Below are positions 1-6,359 of a stretch of 8,035 bases of DNA, one piece after another. Source of the stretch: JAICLL01 sp035252155 (GTDB lineage: Bacteria; Planctomycetota; Planctomycetia; Pirellulales; JAICIG01). The DNA lies in NCBI GenBank assembly GCA_035252155.1, contig DATFDL010000166.1:1-8035 (forward strand), written 5' to 3'. The position numbers were made by a program, and so were the translations under genes. The number at the start of each line of letters is the position of its first letter. Position 1 is the first letter of the stretch. A model generated the notes under the pieces. It had not been told where the DNA came from. It ran no database searches and saw only the letters and a list, made by a program, of their open reading frames with translations.

Positions 1-1108
1 AGTTCGGTTTCAACTCTTCGGCCTGACGATACGAGGCCAATGCTTCTTCGAACCGCCCCTGGTCGCGCAGCACGTTGCCGAGGTTGTTGTGGGCTTCGGC
101 CATTTCGGGCATCAGCTCGATTGCCCGGCGATAGGCGGCCGCGGCCTCGTCGAACCGGCCCTTGTACCAATAGGCGATGCCCAGATTGTTGTGGGCCTTG
201 GCAAAGTCGGGCCGCAGCCGTAGGGCCTCGTTCAGCGTGCCGATCGCCTCGTCGTAGCGGCCCAGCTCTTCCAGAGCGCTGCCCAGGTTGTTGTGGGCTT
301 CGGGCAGCTCGGGCCGCAGCCGGGCCGCCTCGCGGCAACTGGCGACCGCGGCTTCGGGTTGGCCCATCTGCCGCAGGGCGATGCCCAGATTGTTGTGCGC
401 CTCGGCAAAGGTGGGCTTGCAGGCGATCGCTCGGCGGTAGGCGGCAATCGCTTCGTCGTGGTGGCCCTGGGCGGCGCGGACCAGGCCCAGGTTGTTATGG
501 GCTTCGGCAAAATCGGGTTTCAGAACCAGCGCCTGCCGAAAGGCGGCGACCGATTCATCGAGCTTGCTCTGCTCGTAGAGCGTAAGGCCGAGGTCGTTGT
601 GCGCCTGTGCCGAGTCGGGCCGCTGGCCGACCGTCTGTCGCTGGCTGGCCAGCAGCTCTTCAAAATGGCCTTGTTCGCGCAGCGCGCGGTTCAGGTTGTG
701 CCGGGCCTTGGCGTCGTCGGGCCGCACGGCCAAGGCTTGTTGAAAGGCCGCGATCGCCTCGCCCGGCTTGTCTTGCTTCAAGAGCGCCAGGCCCAGATTG
801 TTGAGCACTTCAGTATTGTCGGGCTTGAGCTTCAGGCCGTGGTGAAAGCTGGCCACGGCTTCGTCCATGTAGCCTTGCTGGGCCAGCACCACGCCCAGAT
901 GATTGTGGGCGTCGGCGTGACCGGGCGCCACGCTGACGGCCTGCTGCAAGGCAACTCTGGCTTCGTCAAGCCGGCCGAGCGAGCGCTGAGCCGCGCCGAG
1001 CAGATACCACGCCTGGGCATGTTGCGGCTCGGCGGCCAACAGCTCGCGGTAAAGCTGGACCGCCCGTTCGGTGTTGCCCGCCTGGTGCTGCCGGCGAGCT
1101 TCTTCGAA
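1..1108 (-). repeat. TPR-coding tandem repeat, 102-bp period
   Basis: The DNA encoding the TPR array repeats every 102 bp (34 codons) without insertions or deletions. The segment for helix A (AHNNLG) recurs as a near-identical plus-strand string, CCCAGRTTGTTGTGGGC or a close variant. It is seen near 75, 180, 282, 384, 486 and 590, and more divergently up to about 1000. At least ten full units and one partial unit lie in the window, and the array continues beyond the left edge. Similarity is highest in the left (C-terminal) units, as expected for recent unit duplication. Confidence 0.88.
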
Positions 1109-1969
1109 GCTGACGGGCGTGTTGACGCCGGCTGATGGCGGTCCAACGTCAGGATGTCCGCTCTCTGCACAAATGGCGGCGCTTCGCGGCAAATCGAGCC
1201 GGGTCATCCCAAAATCTTCCGGCCGGATGGGCGACGGCGATTGGGCGTGATGAGCATAGAGGTTGATCGAGACGATATTGGCAAACACATTTTGCCGGTT
1301 GGCGGCGAAATTGTTCGGGTTAAACAGCGGGGGCCGATGCACGTAAATCACATAGCCCAAGGCGGCGAGGCACTCGCGCAGCGCCGCCGAGCGATCGGCA
1401 CGGTCGTCCTCTAGATAGAGGAGCGGCCGGAAGCGGTCGATCGTCTCACGGGCGCCAAGCAGCACTTGCCGCTCCATGCCTTCCACGTCGATCTTCATGA
1501 AGTGGCACGCCGTCAGCCGCAGGTCGTCGATCCGCAGCACGGGCACCTGCGTGGCGCCCGCCGACGCCGCGCTCTGCGACAATTCCAATCCGCCAAAGTT
1601 TTGTTCGGCGGCACCATCGAGTTCGGGCACGGCGATCGTACCGGCGGTCTCGCCCACGGCGGCGTGGAAGCAATGGACGTGATCGTGGCTGTTTTGGGCC
1701 ACGTTGCCGCAGAGCATGTAAAACACCAGGCGTTGCGGCTCGAAGGCCAGCACCCGGCCGCTCGGCCCCACCAGGCGGGCCAGCGGCAGCGTGTGCACGC
1801 CGATATTCGCGCCGACATCGAGCACGGTTTGTCCCGGCTTGACCAGCGCGCGAAACAGCGAAACTTCGGCTTCCGAAAACTCGCCGTACAGATCGAGCGA
1901 GCGGCCGATGTAGAGGTCGTTGGGGCGATAGATGATTTCGCCCCAGCGGCAACGTTTGACTTTGTTCAT
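1..1969 (-). CDS. FkbM-family methyltransferase with C-terminal TPR array (partial, 3' end outside window)
   Basis: This reading frame is open from an ATG at 1969 to the left edge, giving 656 codons with no stop. Residues about 45-235 are a SAM-dependent methyltransferase of the FkbM type (Methyltransf_21). The SAM-binding motif VLDVGANIGVHT lies at 49-60, an acidic FEP follows at 77-79, and the family signature KIDVEGMERQVLLGA lies at 159-173. FkbM enzymes usually O-methylate sugars or polyketide-type substrates; the substrate here is not visible. After a Pro-rich linker (about 243-286), TPR units run to the window edge with exact 34-residue spacing; His/Arg/Leu of the helix A motif (usually AHNNLG) falls at 355, 389, 423, 457, 491, 525, 559, 593 and 627. 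The TPRs probably bind a partner protein. There is no signal peptide, so it is probably cytoplasmic. The start is fixed by an in-frame stop at 1982-1984, five codons upstream. No clear Shine-Dalgarno is seen. Methyltransferase first and TPRs last is the reverse of many TPR-enzyme fusions. Confidence 0.93.
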   Translation of the reverse strand, partial: MNKVKRCRWGEIIYRPNDLYIGRSLDLYGEFSEAEVSLFRALVKPGQTVLDVGANIGVHTLPLARLVGPSGRVLAFEPQRLVFYMLCGNVAQNSHDHVHCFHAAVGETAGTIAVPELDGAAEQNFGGLELSQSAASAGATQVPVLRIDDLRLTACHFMKIDVEGMERQVLLGARETIDRFRPLLYLEDDRADRSAALRECLAALGYVIYVHRPPLFNPNNFAANRQNVFANIVSINLYAHHAQSPSPIRPEDFGMTRLDLPRSAAICAESGHPDVGPPSAGVNTPVSFEEARRQHQAGNTERAVQLYRELLAAEPQHAQAWYLLGAAQRSLGRLDEARVALQQAVSVAPGHADAHNHLGVVLAQQGYMDEAVASFHHGLKLKPDNTEVLNNLGLALLKQDKPGEAIAAFQQALAVRPDDAKARHNLNRALREQGHFEELLASQRQTVGQRPDSAQAHNDLGLTLYEQSKLDESVAAFRQALVLKPDFAEAHNNLGLVRAAQGHHDEAIAAYRRAIACKPTFAEAHNNLGIALRQMGQPEAAVASCREAARLRPELPEAHNNLGSALEELGRYDEAIGTLNEALRLRPDFAKAHNNLGIAYWYKGRFDEAAAAYRRAIELMPEMAEAHNNLGNVLRDQGRFEEALASYRQAEELKPN

Positions 1970-2029
1970 GTCACCGCAAGTTTAGGCCCCAAACATCTCG
2001 CAGAACAGTTTAGCGACCTGCAACACGCG

Positions 2030-2059
2030 CACGGTGAACGCAAATTTGCGTTCACCGTG
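2030..2059. repeat. Perfect 30-bp palindrome
   Basis: The 15-base half CACGGTGAACGCAAA at 2030-2044 is followed directly by its exact reverse complement at 2045-2059, with no spacer and no mismatch. It lies 60 bp upstream of the FkbM-TPR start codon. Neither strand has a T-run after it, so it is not a standard intrinsic terminator. It could be a binding site for a dimeric protein, a cruciform or RNA hairpin in the 5' leader, or the remnant of a mobile element end. The sequence alone does not decide. Confidence 0.9.
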
Positions 2060-2088
2060 AAAACCCGACGAATCCGCATATTCTACCA

Positions 2089-2100
2089 CCTGCTAGCAGG
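2089..2100. repeat. 12-bp perfect palindrome
   Basis: CCTGCTAGCAGG at 2089-2100 equals its own reverse complement. It sits 29 bp from the 30-bp palindrome in the same spacer. A 12-bp palindrome is only mildly unusual by chance; its place beside the longer one is why it is listed. No function can be assigned. Confidence 0.5.
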
Positions 2101-2366
2101 GGCGCGCGGTGCTCGATTCACGGCCGGTTTTTCTCCCATTGCTCGACTGCTTCTGCCCGCTCCTTGTATCGTACCGCGCTGATTGGCTTGGTCGGCTTTC
2201 CACGTATCGCGCATACATGTCGCCGCGGCGATGATGCGTTTGACGAACTGGGATCATCGGCTTCGTGGCTTGCGCGAATCGAACGGCCCATAATGCGATA
2301 TTCAAACGCGACTAGCGCCACCGACGATGCGAACCCATGCGCGAGGAGCTCGCAGTTTCGCAACGG

Positions 2367-3293
2367 TCAACTTGAAATGTCGAAAAGCAGCCGCTCCTTG
2401 CGGGCCGGCGCGGTCCTGCCTTGGTCCTGAAAACGAAGCTCCGAATCGCGAGCGTATTTCTCATTACGCTCGACGGCAAGCCAGCGGCGGCGTAATTGCT
2501 CGGCCACCGCACCGGTGGTATTCGAGCCTGCAAATGGGTCGAGAACCAAGTCGCCAGGCTCGGTCAAAAATTGAATGAAGAATCGCGGCAATTCCGCCGG
2601 AAACCTCGCAGGATGGACCTTTTGTCCGAGTCGCTTCGATTCGCGGATGTAACGGCTGTTCGATTCGTTGTTACCACACTCGATCAGGTTGGACGGGATC
2701 GAGCCGCCCTTATCGACCGCGAATGTCGGCTTGATGTTGTGGCCCGATGGCCGCCTCGCCTGCTTGATCCCGCGCTTGATAAGGCGCTGCATGTCCTTGC
2801 TGTATGCCTGAAGGACTCTCGCATTATCGGCACGCGGGAACTGAGTAGGCGAAAGCCAAAAGATGTACTCGACCGAATCCTTGACCCGCATCCGGCGAAC
2901 ATTAACCCACTCGGCCGGCGCCGGCATTTTGGCGGGGTTGTACCAGAAGAATTCCTGGCATAAATGGAACCCCAAATCATCGCAGAGCGCCAGCAGCAGC
3001 CGGAAATGATAGAGCGAGCGAACCGGTGCGCCAGGCGTCCAGCTTCCGCCAATATTGAGGACGAAGCTGCCGTCTGCCTTCAATACCCGTCGGATTTCTC
3101 TCGCGAAGGGCATGAACCACTGGACGTACTTCTTTTGGTCGGCGTTCCCGTACTCCTTCTTGAAATGCAAGGCGTAAGGCGGCGACGTTACGACGAGGTC
3201 AACGCAAGAATCCGCAATCGTAGGCAGGAATTGCAGACTGTCAGCATGAAAAGCTTTTCCAAATTCCGTTTGGTAAAGTGGTTTCAGCGGCAT
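2367..3293 (-). CDS. Type II DNA methyltransferase, beta class, probably N4-cytosine specific
   Basis: A 308-residue modification enzyme that would methylate the recognition site of its partner endonuclease and so protect host DNA. The catalytic motif IV, TSPPY, lies near the N-terminus (36-40), and the SAM-binding motif I, DPFAGSNTTG, lies near the C-terminus (252-261). Motif IV before motif I defines the beta class (N6_N4_Mtase family). HPARFP at 227-232 sits where motif X is expected, and VER at 274-276 gives the motif II acidic residue. An S/T-PPY motif is typical of N4-cytosine enzymes, whereas adenine enzymes usually have D/N-PPY; this is a family rule, not proof. The stretch between (about 125-225, basic, with RRPSGHNI at 180-187) probably holds target recognition. 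The start codon lies inside the last codons of the endonuclease gene, which suggests translational coupling. The recognition sequence cannot be read from the protein. Confidence 0.93.
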   Translation of the reverse strand: MPLKPLYQTEFGKAFHADSLQFLPTIADSCVDLVVTSPPYALHFKKEYGNADQKKYVQWFMPFAREIRRVLKADGSFVLNIGGSWTPGAPVRSLYHFRLLLALCDDLGFHLCQEFFWYNPAKMPAPAEWVNVRRMRVKDSVEYIFWLSPTQFPRADNARVLQAYSKDMQRLIKRGIKQARRPSGHNIKPTFAVDKGGSIPSNLIECGNNESNSRYIRESKRLGQKVHPARFPAELPRFFIQFLTEPGDLVLDPFAGSNTTGAVAEQLRRRWLAVERNEKYARDSELRFQDQGRTAPARKERLLFDISS

Positions 3294-3877
3294 GGCGGTG
3301 CGTCGATATTTCGGAGCAGGTCGGCCAACTCAGCATACCACGGGCGGATATTTTCCGCACCGGGCAGGGGCACTCGTTGCATTACGGCCAGTTTATGGCT
3401 GTGCTTCGCGTGGCAGAGCAAATCAATCGTACGCACGAACATAAAGTTTGACCAATCGCCTGTTTTCTTGCCTAGGCAAACACCAAGGATATGGTATTGC
3501 GTGATGTCGTAGTACCGGCTCGTTGGGTCGCCGGTCGCGGCCCTCGTTTTTTGGGTCTCGACCTTGTAAGCCACGATCTCGCCGGCCCGTCGATACGCTT
3601 CTCCTCCGGCTTTCGTGCTTTCTCGCACGTTTTTACATTCCGCAAAGAGCGGCGTCAGGCGCCCGGGGAGCCAGATGCTGAAATCGGGATGCGCGTCCAA
3701 GTCGTGCACTTCATAGCGATCGATCACAGACGCAACAAGGGACGCGATTCTCTTCTCCATGTGGACTTCAGCAACCGCTCCCTCCAATGCGACCCTTAAC
3801 CGGAAGCGGCCGTTGATCGCATCGAGTAGCTCATCAGCCCCGAGCCCGTATTTCGCTTCGAGTGAGTGCTTCGCCAT
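3284..3877 (-). CDS. Type II restriction endonuclease, PD-(D/E)xK fold
   Basis: A 197-residue protein, first gene of a two-gene operon with the DNA methyltransferase. It carries a PD-(D/E)xK nuclease core: Pro64-Asp65 in HPDFSIWL, then 14 residues, then Glu80-Cys-Lys82 in FAECKN. An upstream helix has the acidic residues E32, E38 and E41. Such enzymes cut double-stranded DNA with Mg2+ at a specific site unless it is methylated. The small size and the downstream methyltransferase support a Type II enzyme rather than a repair nuclease. The ATG at 3877 is the first start after an in-frame stop at 3902-3904. Its 3' end overlaps the methyltransferase start by 10 bp (ATGCCGCTGA read on the minus strand). 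No controller (C) protein or mismatch-repair (Vsr) gene is adjacent. Base composition is lower in G+C than in neighbouring genes: 3421-3480 has 25 of 60 G/C. I do not recognise a named endonuclease family. Confidence 0.85.
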   Translation of the reverse strand: MAKHSLEAKYGLGADELLDAINGRFRLRVALEGAVAEVHMEKRIASLVASVIDRYEVHDLDAHPDFSIWLPGRLTPLFAECKNVRESTKAGGEAYRRAGEIVAYKVETQKTRAATGDPTSRYYDITQYHILGVCLGKKTGDWSNFMFVRTIDLLCHAKHSHKLAVMQRVPLPGAENIRPWYAELADLLRNIDAPPCR

Positions 3878-4217
3878 GGCACGGCCGAGCGGTTCATTGT
3901 GTCAAGGGGGCGGACTCTAGCAAAGCACGCAACCGGGGCCAAGCCGAGCGCCAAACGAACCATAATGTGACGACGCGTTCAGAGCGGTTCGCCGAAAGAC
4001 CGAATACGCTCACCCCGGACTGGCCTTGCCCAGGTCGCGAAGCGGCGATAAACTCCGGCCCCTTCAAATCTTCCGTCAGATTCCAGATCCTCTACCAGGG
4101 ACGCTTCTTTCGCCCCCGCGAAAGGCGACTTGGCCGCATTTTTCTTGCATTGGGAGGCAGGGCTTTTACAATGGGTGGAGAAGCCCCAATTCCCGTTGTC
4201 TCAACAGCTTCGGGTGA
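3878..4217. other. Divergent spacer, gene-free
   Basis: This 340-bp stretch separates the minus-strand restriction operon from the plus-strand gene at 4218. Plus-strand frames here (for example 3862-4221) run out of the antisense of the endonuclease gene and show no domain, so I do not call a gene. A sigma70-like promoter reading right is at 4145-4172. For the restriction operon no well-spaced promoter is evident. A TTGACA on the minus strand (3905-3900) lies only 22 bp from the endonuclease ATG, too close to serve as its -35. Confidence 0.6.
4145..4172 (+). promoter_or_regulatory. Putative sigma70-like promoter for the plus-strand gene cluster
   Basis: TTGCAT at 4145-4150 and TACAAT at 4167-4172 are separated by 16 bp. 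The -10 element matches the TATAAT consensus at five of six positions, and the -35 keeps TTG. Transcription would begin near 4179, about 40 bases before the ATG at 4218. It is the best-spaced candidate in the spacer, but planctomycete promoter consensus is not something I can test here. Confidence 0.45.
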
Positions 4218-4583
4218 ATGATGAAGACCGCGGTAAGCGGGGCGCTATTGATTGCAGGTCTGGTTGTTTTCGGCGCGGCCGGAGCGTGGGACCAGCGGGC
4301 GGCCTGGGCGCAGCGCGTTGGGCCGTATGAGGCCGCCGCGCACCCCGAGCTGATCGCACTGTCGGCGCCCGCCGGCGAGCGCGGCCAACAGATCACGATC
4401 ATCGATCCGAAAACCCGGACGATGGCCGTGTACCTGGTCGATGCCAAGGCGTCGGGCGAAGAGTTCGTACAGCTCGTCAGCGTGCGAAAGTTCGACTGGG
4501 ACCTGCAGATGGAAGAATTCAACGCCACCGCCCCGCTACCGCGGGAGGTGCGCGGGCAAGTCGAACCAAACAAACGTCGTTGA
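4218..4583 (+). CDS. Small exported protein of unknown function
   Basis: A 121-residue protein with an N-terminal signal peptide: a short basic start (MMKT), a hydrophobic stretch at about 5-23 (AVSGALLIAGLVVFGAAGA), and a plausible cleavage near AWA-Q (29-32). It is therefore probably periplasmic or secreted. The mature part has one conserved-looking block, from QQITIIDPKTRTMAVYL (57-73) to FVQLVSVRKFDWDLQMEEFN (83-102). It reads like two or three beta strands followed by an amphipathic segment. From memory, planctomycetes have small exported proteins with a similar ending (DLQMEEFN), but I know no function. ATGs at 4218 and 4221 are both possible starts; 4218 is used, and upstream SD-like GGGTGA is weak. 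It is the first gene after the putative promoter at 4145-4172, and the next gene begins 76 bp downstream. Confidence 0.8.
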   Translation: MMKTAVSGALLIAGLVVFGAAGAWDQRAAWAQRVGPYEAAAHPELIALSAPAGERGQQITIIDPKTRTMAVYLVDAKASGEEFVQLVSVRKFDWDLQMEEFNATAPLPREVRGQVEPNKRR

Positions 4584-4659
4584 GTCGCCGCCGGCGGTGA
4601 GTCTGCCCGGCCGGAGGCTCGCCACCCCGCCTGGCGGGAAATGATGCTGGGAGAGCTGC

Positions 4660-6198
4660 ATGGCCGGTAAACTCGTTCCCCTGGAAGAAGCCGCGAAAAC
4701 GCTGGGCGTCTCGCCCGACGATCTGAACTCGATGCGTGAGAACCGCGACATCTACGGTTATCGCGACGGGGCGACCTGGAAGTTCAAGCCCGAAGACATC
4801 GAGCGGTTGAAACTCGAACTGGCCGAGCGCGGCGCGGCGCCGGCTTCCGATTCGAGCAGCTCCGCCGTCAACCTGGCCGACTCGGACGACGGTGACGAGA
4901 TTGTGCTGCTCAGCGAGATCGAGTTGGGCGGGTCGAATCCCAGCACGTCGAGCACGGTGATCGGGCCGCCCGGCAAGGGCCAATCGCCCGAAGACAGCGA
5001 CATCAAGCTGGCCATCGGCAGCGGCGTCGAGGTGGTCGGGCCCGGTTCGAGCACCGTGATCGGGAAGGACGACGCCCAGGGCGGCAGCTCAGTGCTTAGC
5101 TCGCGGGGCGGCAGCTCCGTGCTCAGTTCTAAAGGCGGCAGCTCGGTGCTCAGCTCGCAAGGTGAAAGCTCGGTGCTCAGCGCTCAGGGCGAAAGCTCGG
5201 TGCTCAGTTCCACCCGCCATGACAGCGGCAGCGACGTGCTGCCCGTCGATCTCGATAGCGAATCGCCCATCGAGCTGACCGCCGAAGGCTCCGACAAAAA
5301 ACAAGGTTCGGGCAGCGACCTGACGCTGGTCACCCAAGAAAGCGCCGGCGAAGGCATCGACACCGGCAGCGACCTGACGCTGGTAACCGACGCCCCGACC
5401 AACGCGGCCGACACCGGCAGCGATCTGACCATCGGCGCGCCCGCCGAGCCGGAGATCTTTCGCCTGCAAGACGCCAAGACCGGCTCGTCGGTCAAGCTGA
5501 AGGACTCGGCCAGCGTGCTCGACGTGCCGGGCATCGGTGTCGGCAGCGACATCACGATCACGCCCGGCGACAGCGGCATCAATCTGATTTCGCCCAGCGA
5601 CAGCGGTCTGTCGTTGGAGGAGCCACTGGAGCTGAGCGCGGCCGACGACGACGATTCGTCGTTCGATCTGAGCAGCAGCAGTAGCGACAGCAGCGACAGC
5701 GGCACGCTGAGCGACAGCGCCGAGTTCGATTCGGACGCGGTGATGGAGCTGCAAGGCGAAGACGACTTTTTGCTCACGCCGCTGGAAGAATCGATCGACG
5801 ACGACTCGCAAGACAGTGGTTCGCAGGTGATCGCGCTCGACAGCGAAAGCGACTTTGACGACGCCAGCGCGGCCCTGGGCGGGCCGCCCGCCGCCACCGC
5901 CATGCTCGAAGCCGACGACTTAGGCATGGGCGCCGCCCTCGGAGCGCCGGTCGACGTGGGGGCCGGTCTGGCGATCGCCCCGTCGCTGGCCGCGGCGCCG
6001 GGCGCGATGATGATGGCCCCGGTGCGCGAAGCCCAATATACCTGGATGCAGGTCACGGGGCTTTCGTTCTGTGTCTTGCTGCTCGCGTTGACCGGCATGA
6101 TGATGTTCGACCTGATGCGCAATATGTGGAGCTGGGAAGGGCACTATGCCGCGACCAGCCCGCTGATCGATATGATTTTGCGGATGTTTGGTGCGTAG
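4660..6198 (+). CDS. Excisionase-type HTH protein with Ser/Asp-rich repeat region and C-terminal membrane helix
   Basis: A 512-residue protein in three parts. Residues 4-52 look like an excisionase/MerR-type winged helix-turn-helix (HTH_17): LVPLEEAAKTLGVSPDDL, then YRDGATWKFKPEDIERL. Residues about 58-455 are low-complexity, rich in Ser, Asp, Gly and Ala, and very acidic. This part has families of short motifs: STVIG at 98 and 131, five GxSSVLSSx units at 141-185, GSDLT(L/I) at 218, 236 and 253, and GDSGINL/SDSGLSL at 303-319. Residues about 464-486 form one transmembrane helix (VTGLSFCVLLLALTGMMMFD), followed by a 26-residue tail. With no signal peptide, the HTH head is probably cytoplasmic and the protein anchored in the inner membrane. 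A Shine-Dalgarno GGGAG at 4649-4653 supports the ATG. The role is unknown. It could be a membrane-tethered DNA- or protein-binding adaptor, since this HTH type also appears in proteins that do not act as classical regulators. Confidence 0.87.
   Translation: MAGKLVPLEEAAKTLGVSPDDLNSMRENRDIYGYRDGATWKFKPEDIERLKLELAERGAAPASDSSSSAVNLADSDDGDEIVLLSEIELGGSNPSTSSTVIGPPGKGQSPEDSDIKLAIGSGVEVVGPGSSTVIGKDDAQGGSSVLSSRGGSSVLSSKGGSSVLSSQGESSVLSAQGESSVLSSTRHDSGSDVLPVDLDSESPIELTAEGSDKKQGSGSDLTLVTQESAGEGIDTGSDLTLVTDAPTNAADTGSDLTIGAPAEPEIFRLQDAKTGSSVKLKDSASVLDVPGIGVGSDITITPGDSGINLISPSDSGLSLEEPLELSAADDDDSSFDLSSSSSDSSDSGTLSDSAEFDSDAVMELQGEDDFLLTPLEESIDDDSQDSGSQVIALDSESDFDDASAALGGPPAATAMLEADDLGMGAALGAPVDVGAGLAIAPSLAAAPGAMMMAPVREAQYTWMQVTGLSFCVLLLALTGMMMFDLMRNMWSWEGHYAATSPLIDMILRMFGA
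5080..5214 (+). repeat. In-frame 27-bp tandem repeat, five units
   Basis: Five consecutive nine-residue units lie within the HTH-membrane gene: GGSSVLSSR, GGSSVLSSK, GGSSVLSSQ, GESSVLSAQ and GESSVLSST (residues 141-185). At DNA level the core GGCAGCTCNGTGCTNAGC is strongly conserved with silent third-base differences, so the repeats are not brand new and the peptide seems to be kept. Slippage in this stretch would change the protein length by nine residues without a frameshift. Confidence 0.9.
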
Positions 6199-6235
6199 GC
6201 GCCAATCGGTTTCGACGTCAGCGTCGGCGACGGCC

Positions 6236-6327
6236 TCTGTAGGGAACGCCCTCCGTGGCGTTCCGCGAGGGGCGGCGCGGCGTCGAATCGCAGGTCTCGG
6301 AACGCCACAGAGGGCGTTCCCTACAGA
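6236..6327. repeat. REP-like inverted pair (BIME-type), GGAACGCC hairpins with GTAG heads
   Basis: Two 29-bp arms, 6236-6264 and 6299-6327, are reverse complements with a single mismatch, separated by 34 bp. Each arm is itself a hairpin: GGAACGCC, a 6-base loop, and GGCGTTCC (8-bp stems at 6243-6250/6257-6264 and 6299-6306/6313-6320). Each has GTAG at its outer end (plus strand 6239-6242; minus strand 6324-6321). A GTAG tetranucleotide next to a palindromic hairpin, and pairing in opposite orientation, is the hallmark of REP sequences mobilised by RAYT (TnpA-REP) transposases. It fills most of the spacer between the HTH-membrane gene and the lipoprotein gene and may weaken read-through or stabilise the upstream mRNA. 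No RAYT gene is in the window. Confidence 0.8.
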
Positions 6328-6345
6328 CGTTGATCGGTCGTGTCG

Positions 6346-6352
6346 AAAGGAG
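6346..6352 (+). promoter_or_regulatory. Shine-Dalgarno site that sets the lipoprotein start
   Basis: AAAGGAG lies seven bases before the ATG at 6360. It decides the start: the same frame is open from 6255, but an earlier start would translate the REP-like repeat and bury the lipoprotein signal peptide about 35 residues inside the protein. Confidence 0.75.
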
Positions 6353-6359
6353 TCGAATC

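Larger units (their letters stand above)
1970..2366. other. Gene-free spacer between the methyltransferase end and the FkbM-TPR start
   Basis: This stretch of 397 bp separates two minus-strand genes and holds no convincing gene. Short reading frames are present on both strands. The longest minus-strand one (2118-2363) would need a TTG start and shows no recognisable domain or good composition. Two perfect palindromes, at 2030-2059 and 2089-2100, are the only clear structure. A weak -10-like TAGAAT reads on the minus strand at 2085-2080, but no -35 is seen at a proper distance. No hairpin followed by a T-run is visible, so there is no intrinsic terminator for the upstream methyltransferase gene. 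Confidence 0.6.

Noticed and set aside
293..1135. A 280-codon plus-strand frame across the TPR region.
   Set aside because: It is antisense to a clear TPR array with exact 34-residue register. It stays open because of the repeated GC-rich codons, and its product looks like nothing known.
1446..2182. Frames on both strands over the FkbM domain (1446-1952 minus, 1513-1818 minus, 1466-2182 plus).
   Set aside because: The minus-strand frame starting at 1969 carries the complete FkbM signature motifs, so the others are out-of-frame shadows.
2265..2292. A tRNA T-loop-like string (TTCGATT) on the minus strand.
   Set aside because: The flanking bases do not form the 5-bp T stem, and no acceptor stem or anticodon arm can be drawn around it.
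2093..2363. Small minus-strand frames of 70 and 81 codons after the DNA methyltransferase.
   Set aside because: One needs a TTG start just after the methyltransferase stop. They overlap each other, show no domain, and have Ser/Arg-rich composition typical of non-coding GC-rich DNA.
3900..3905. A perfect TTGACA -35 hexamer upstream of the restriction endonuclease.
   Set aside because: With normal spacing the -10 would overlap the ATG at 3877, and no -10-like sequence is there.
3862..4221. Plus-strand frames across the divergent spacer (3862-4221, 4026-4217).
   Set aside because: They begin antisense to the endonuclease gene or lack start signals, have no domain, and run through the putative promoter of the next gene.
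4584..4659. GC-rich potential hairpins, including CCCGCC-T-GGCGGG, between the exported protein and the HTH-membrane gene.
   Set aside because: The best stem has a one-base loop and no T-run follows. In DNA this GC-rich such short palindromes are expected, so I do not call a terminator or repeat.
5089..6122. Long minus-strand frames (5089-5811 and 5184-6122) opposite the HTH-membrane gene.
   Set aside because: Their translations are Ser/Arg/Ala-biased mirror images of the repetitive GC-rich coding strand. They have no domain or ribosome site, while the plus-strand frame has an HTH, a TM helix and a Shine-Dalgarno.
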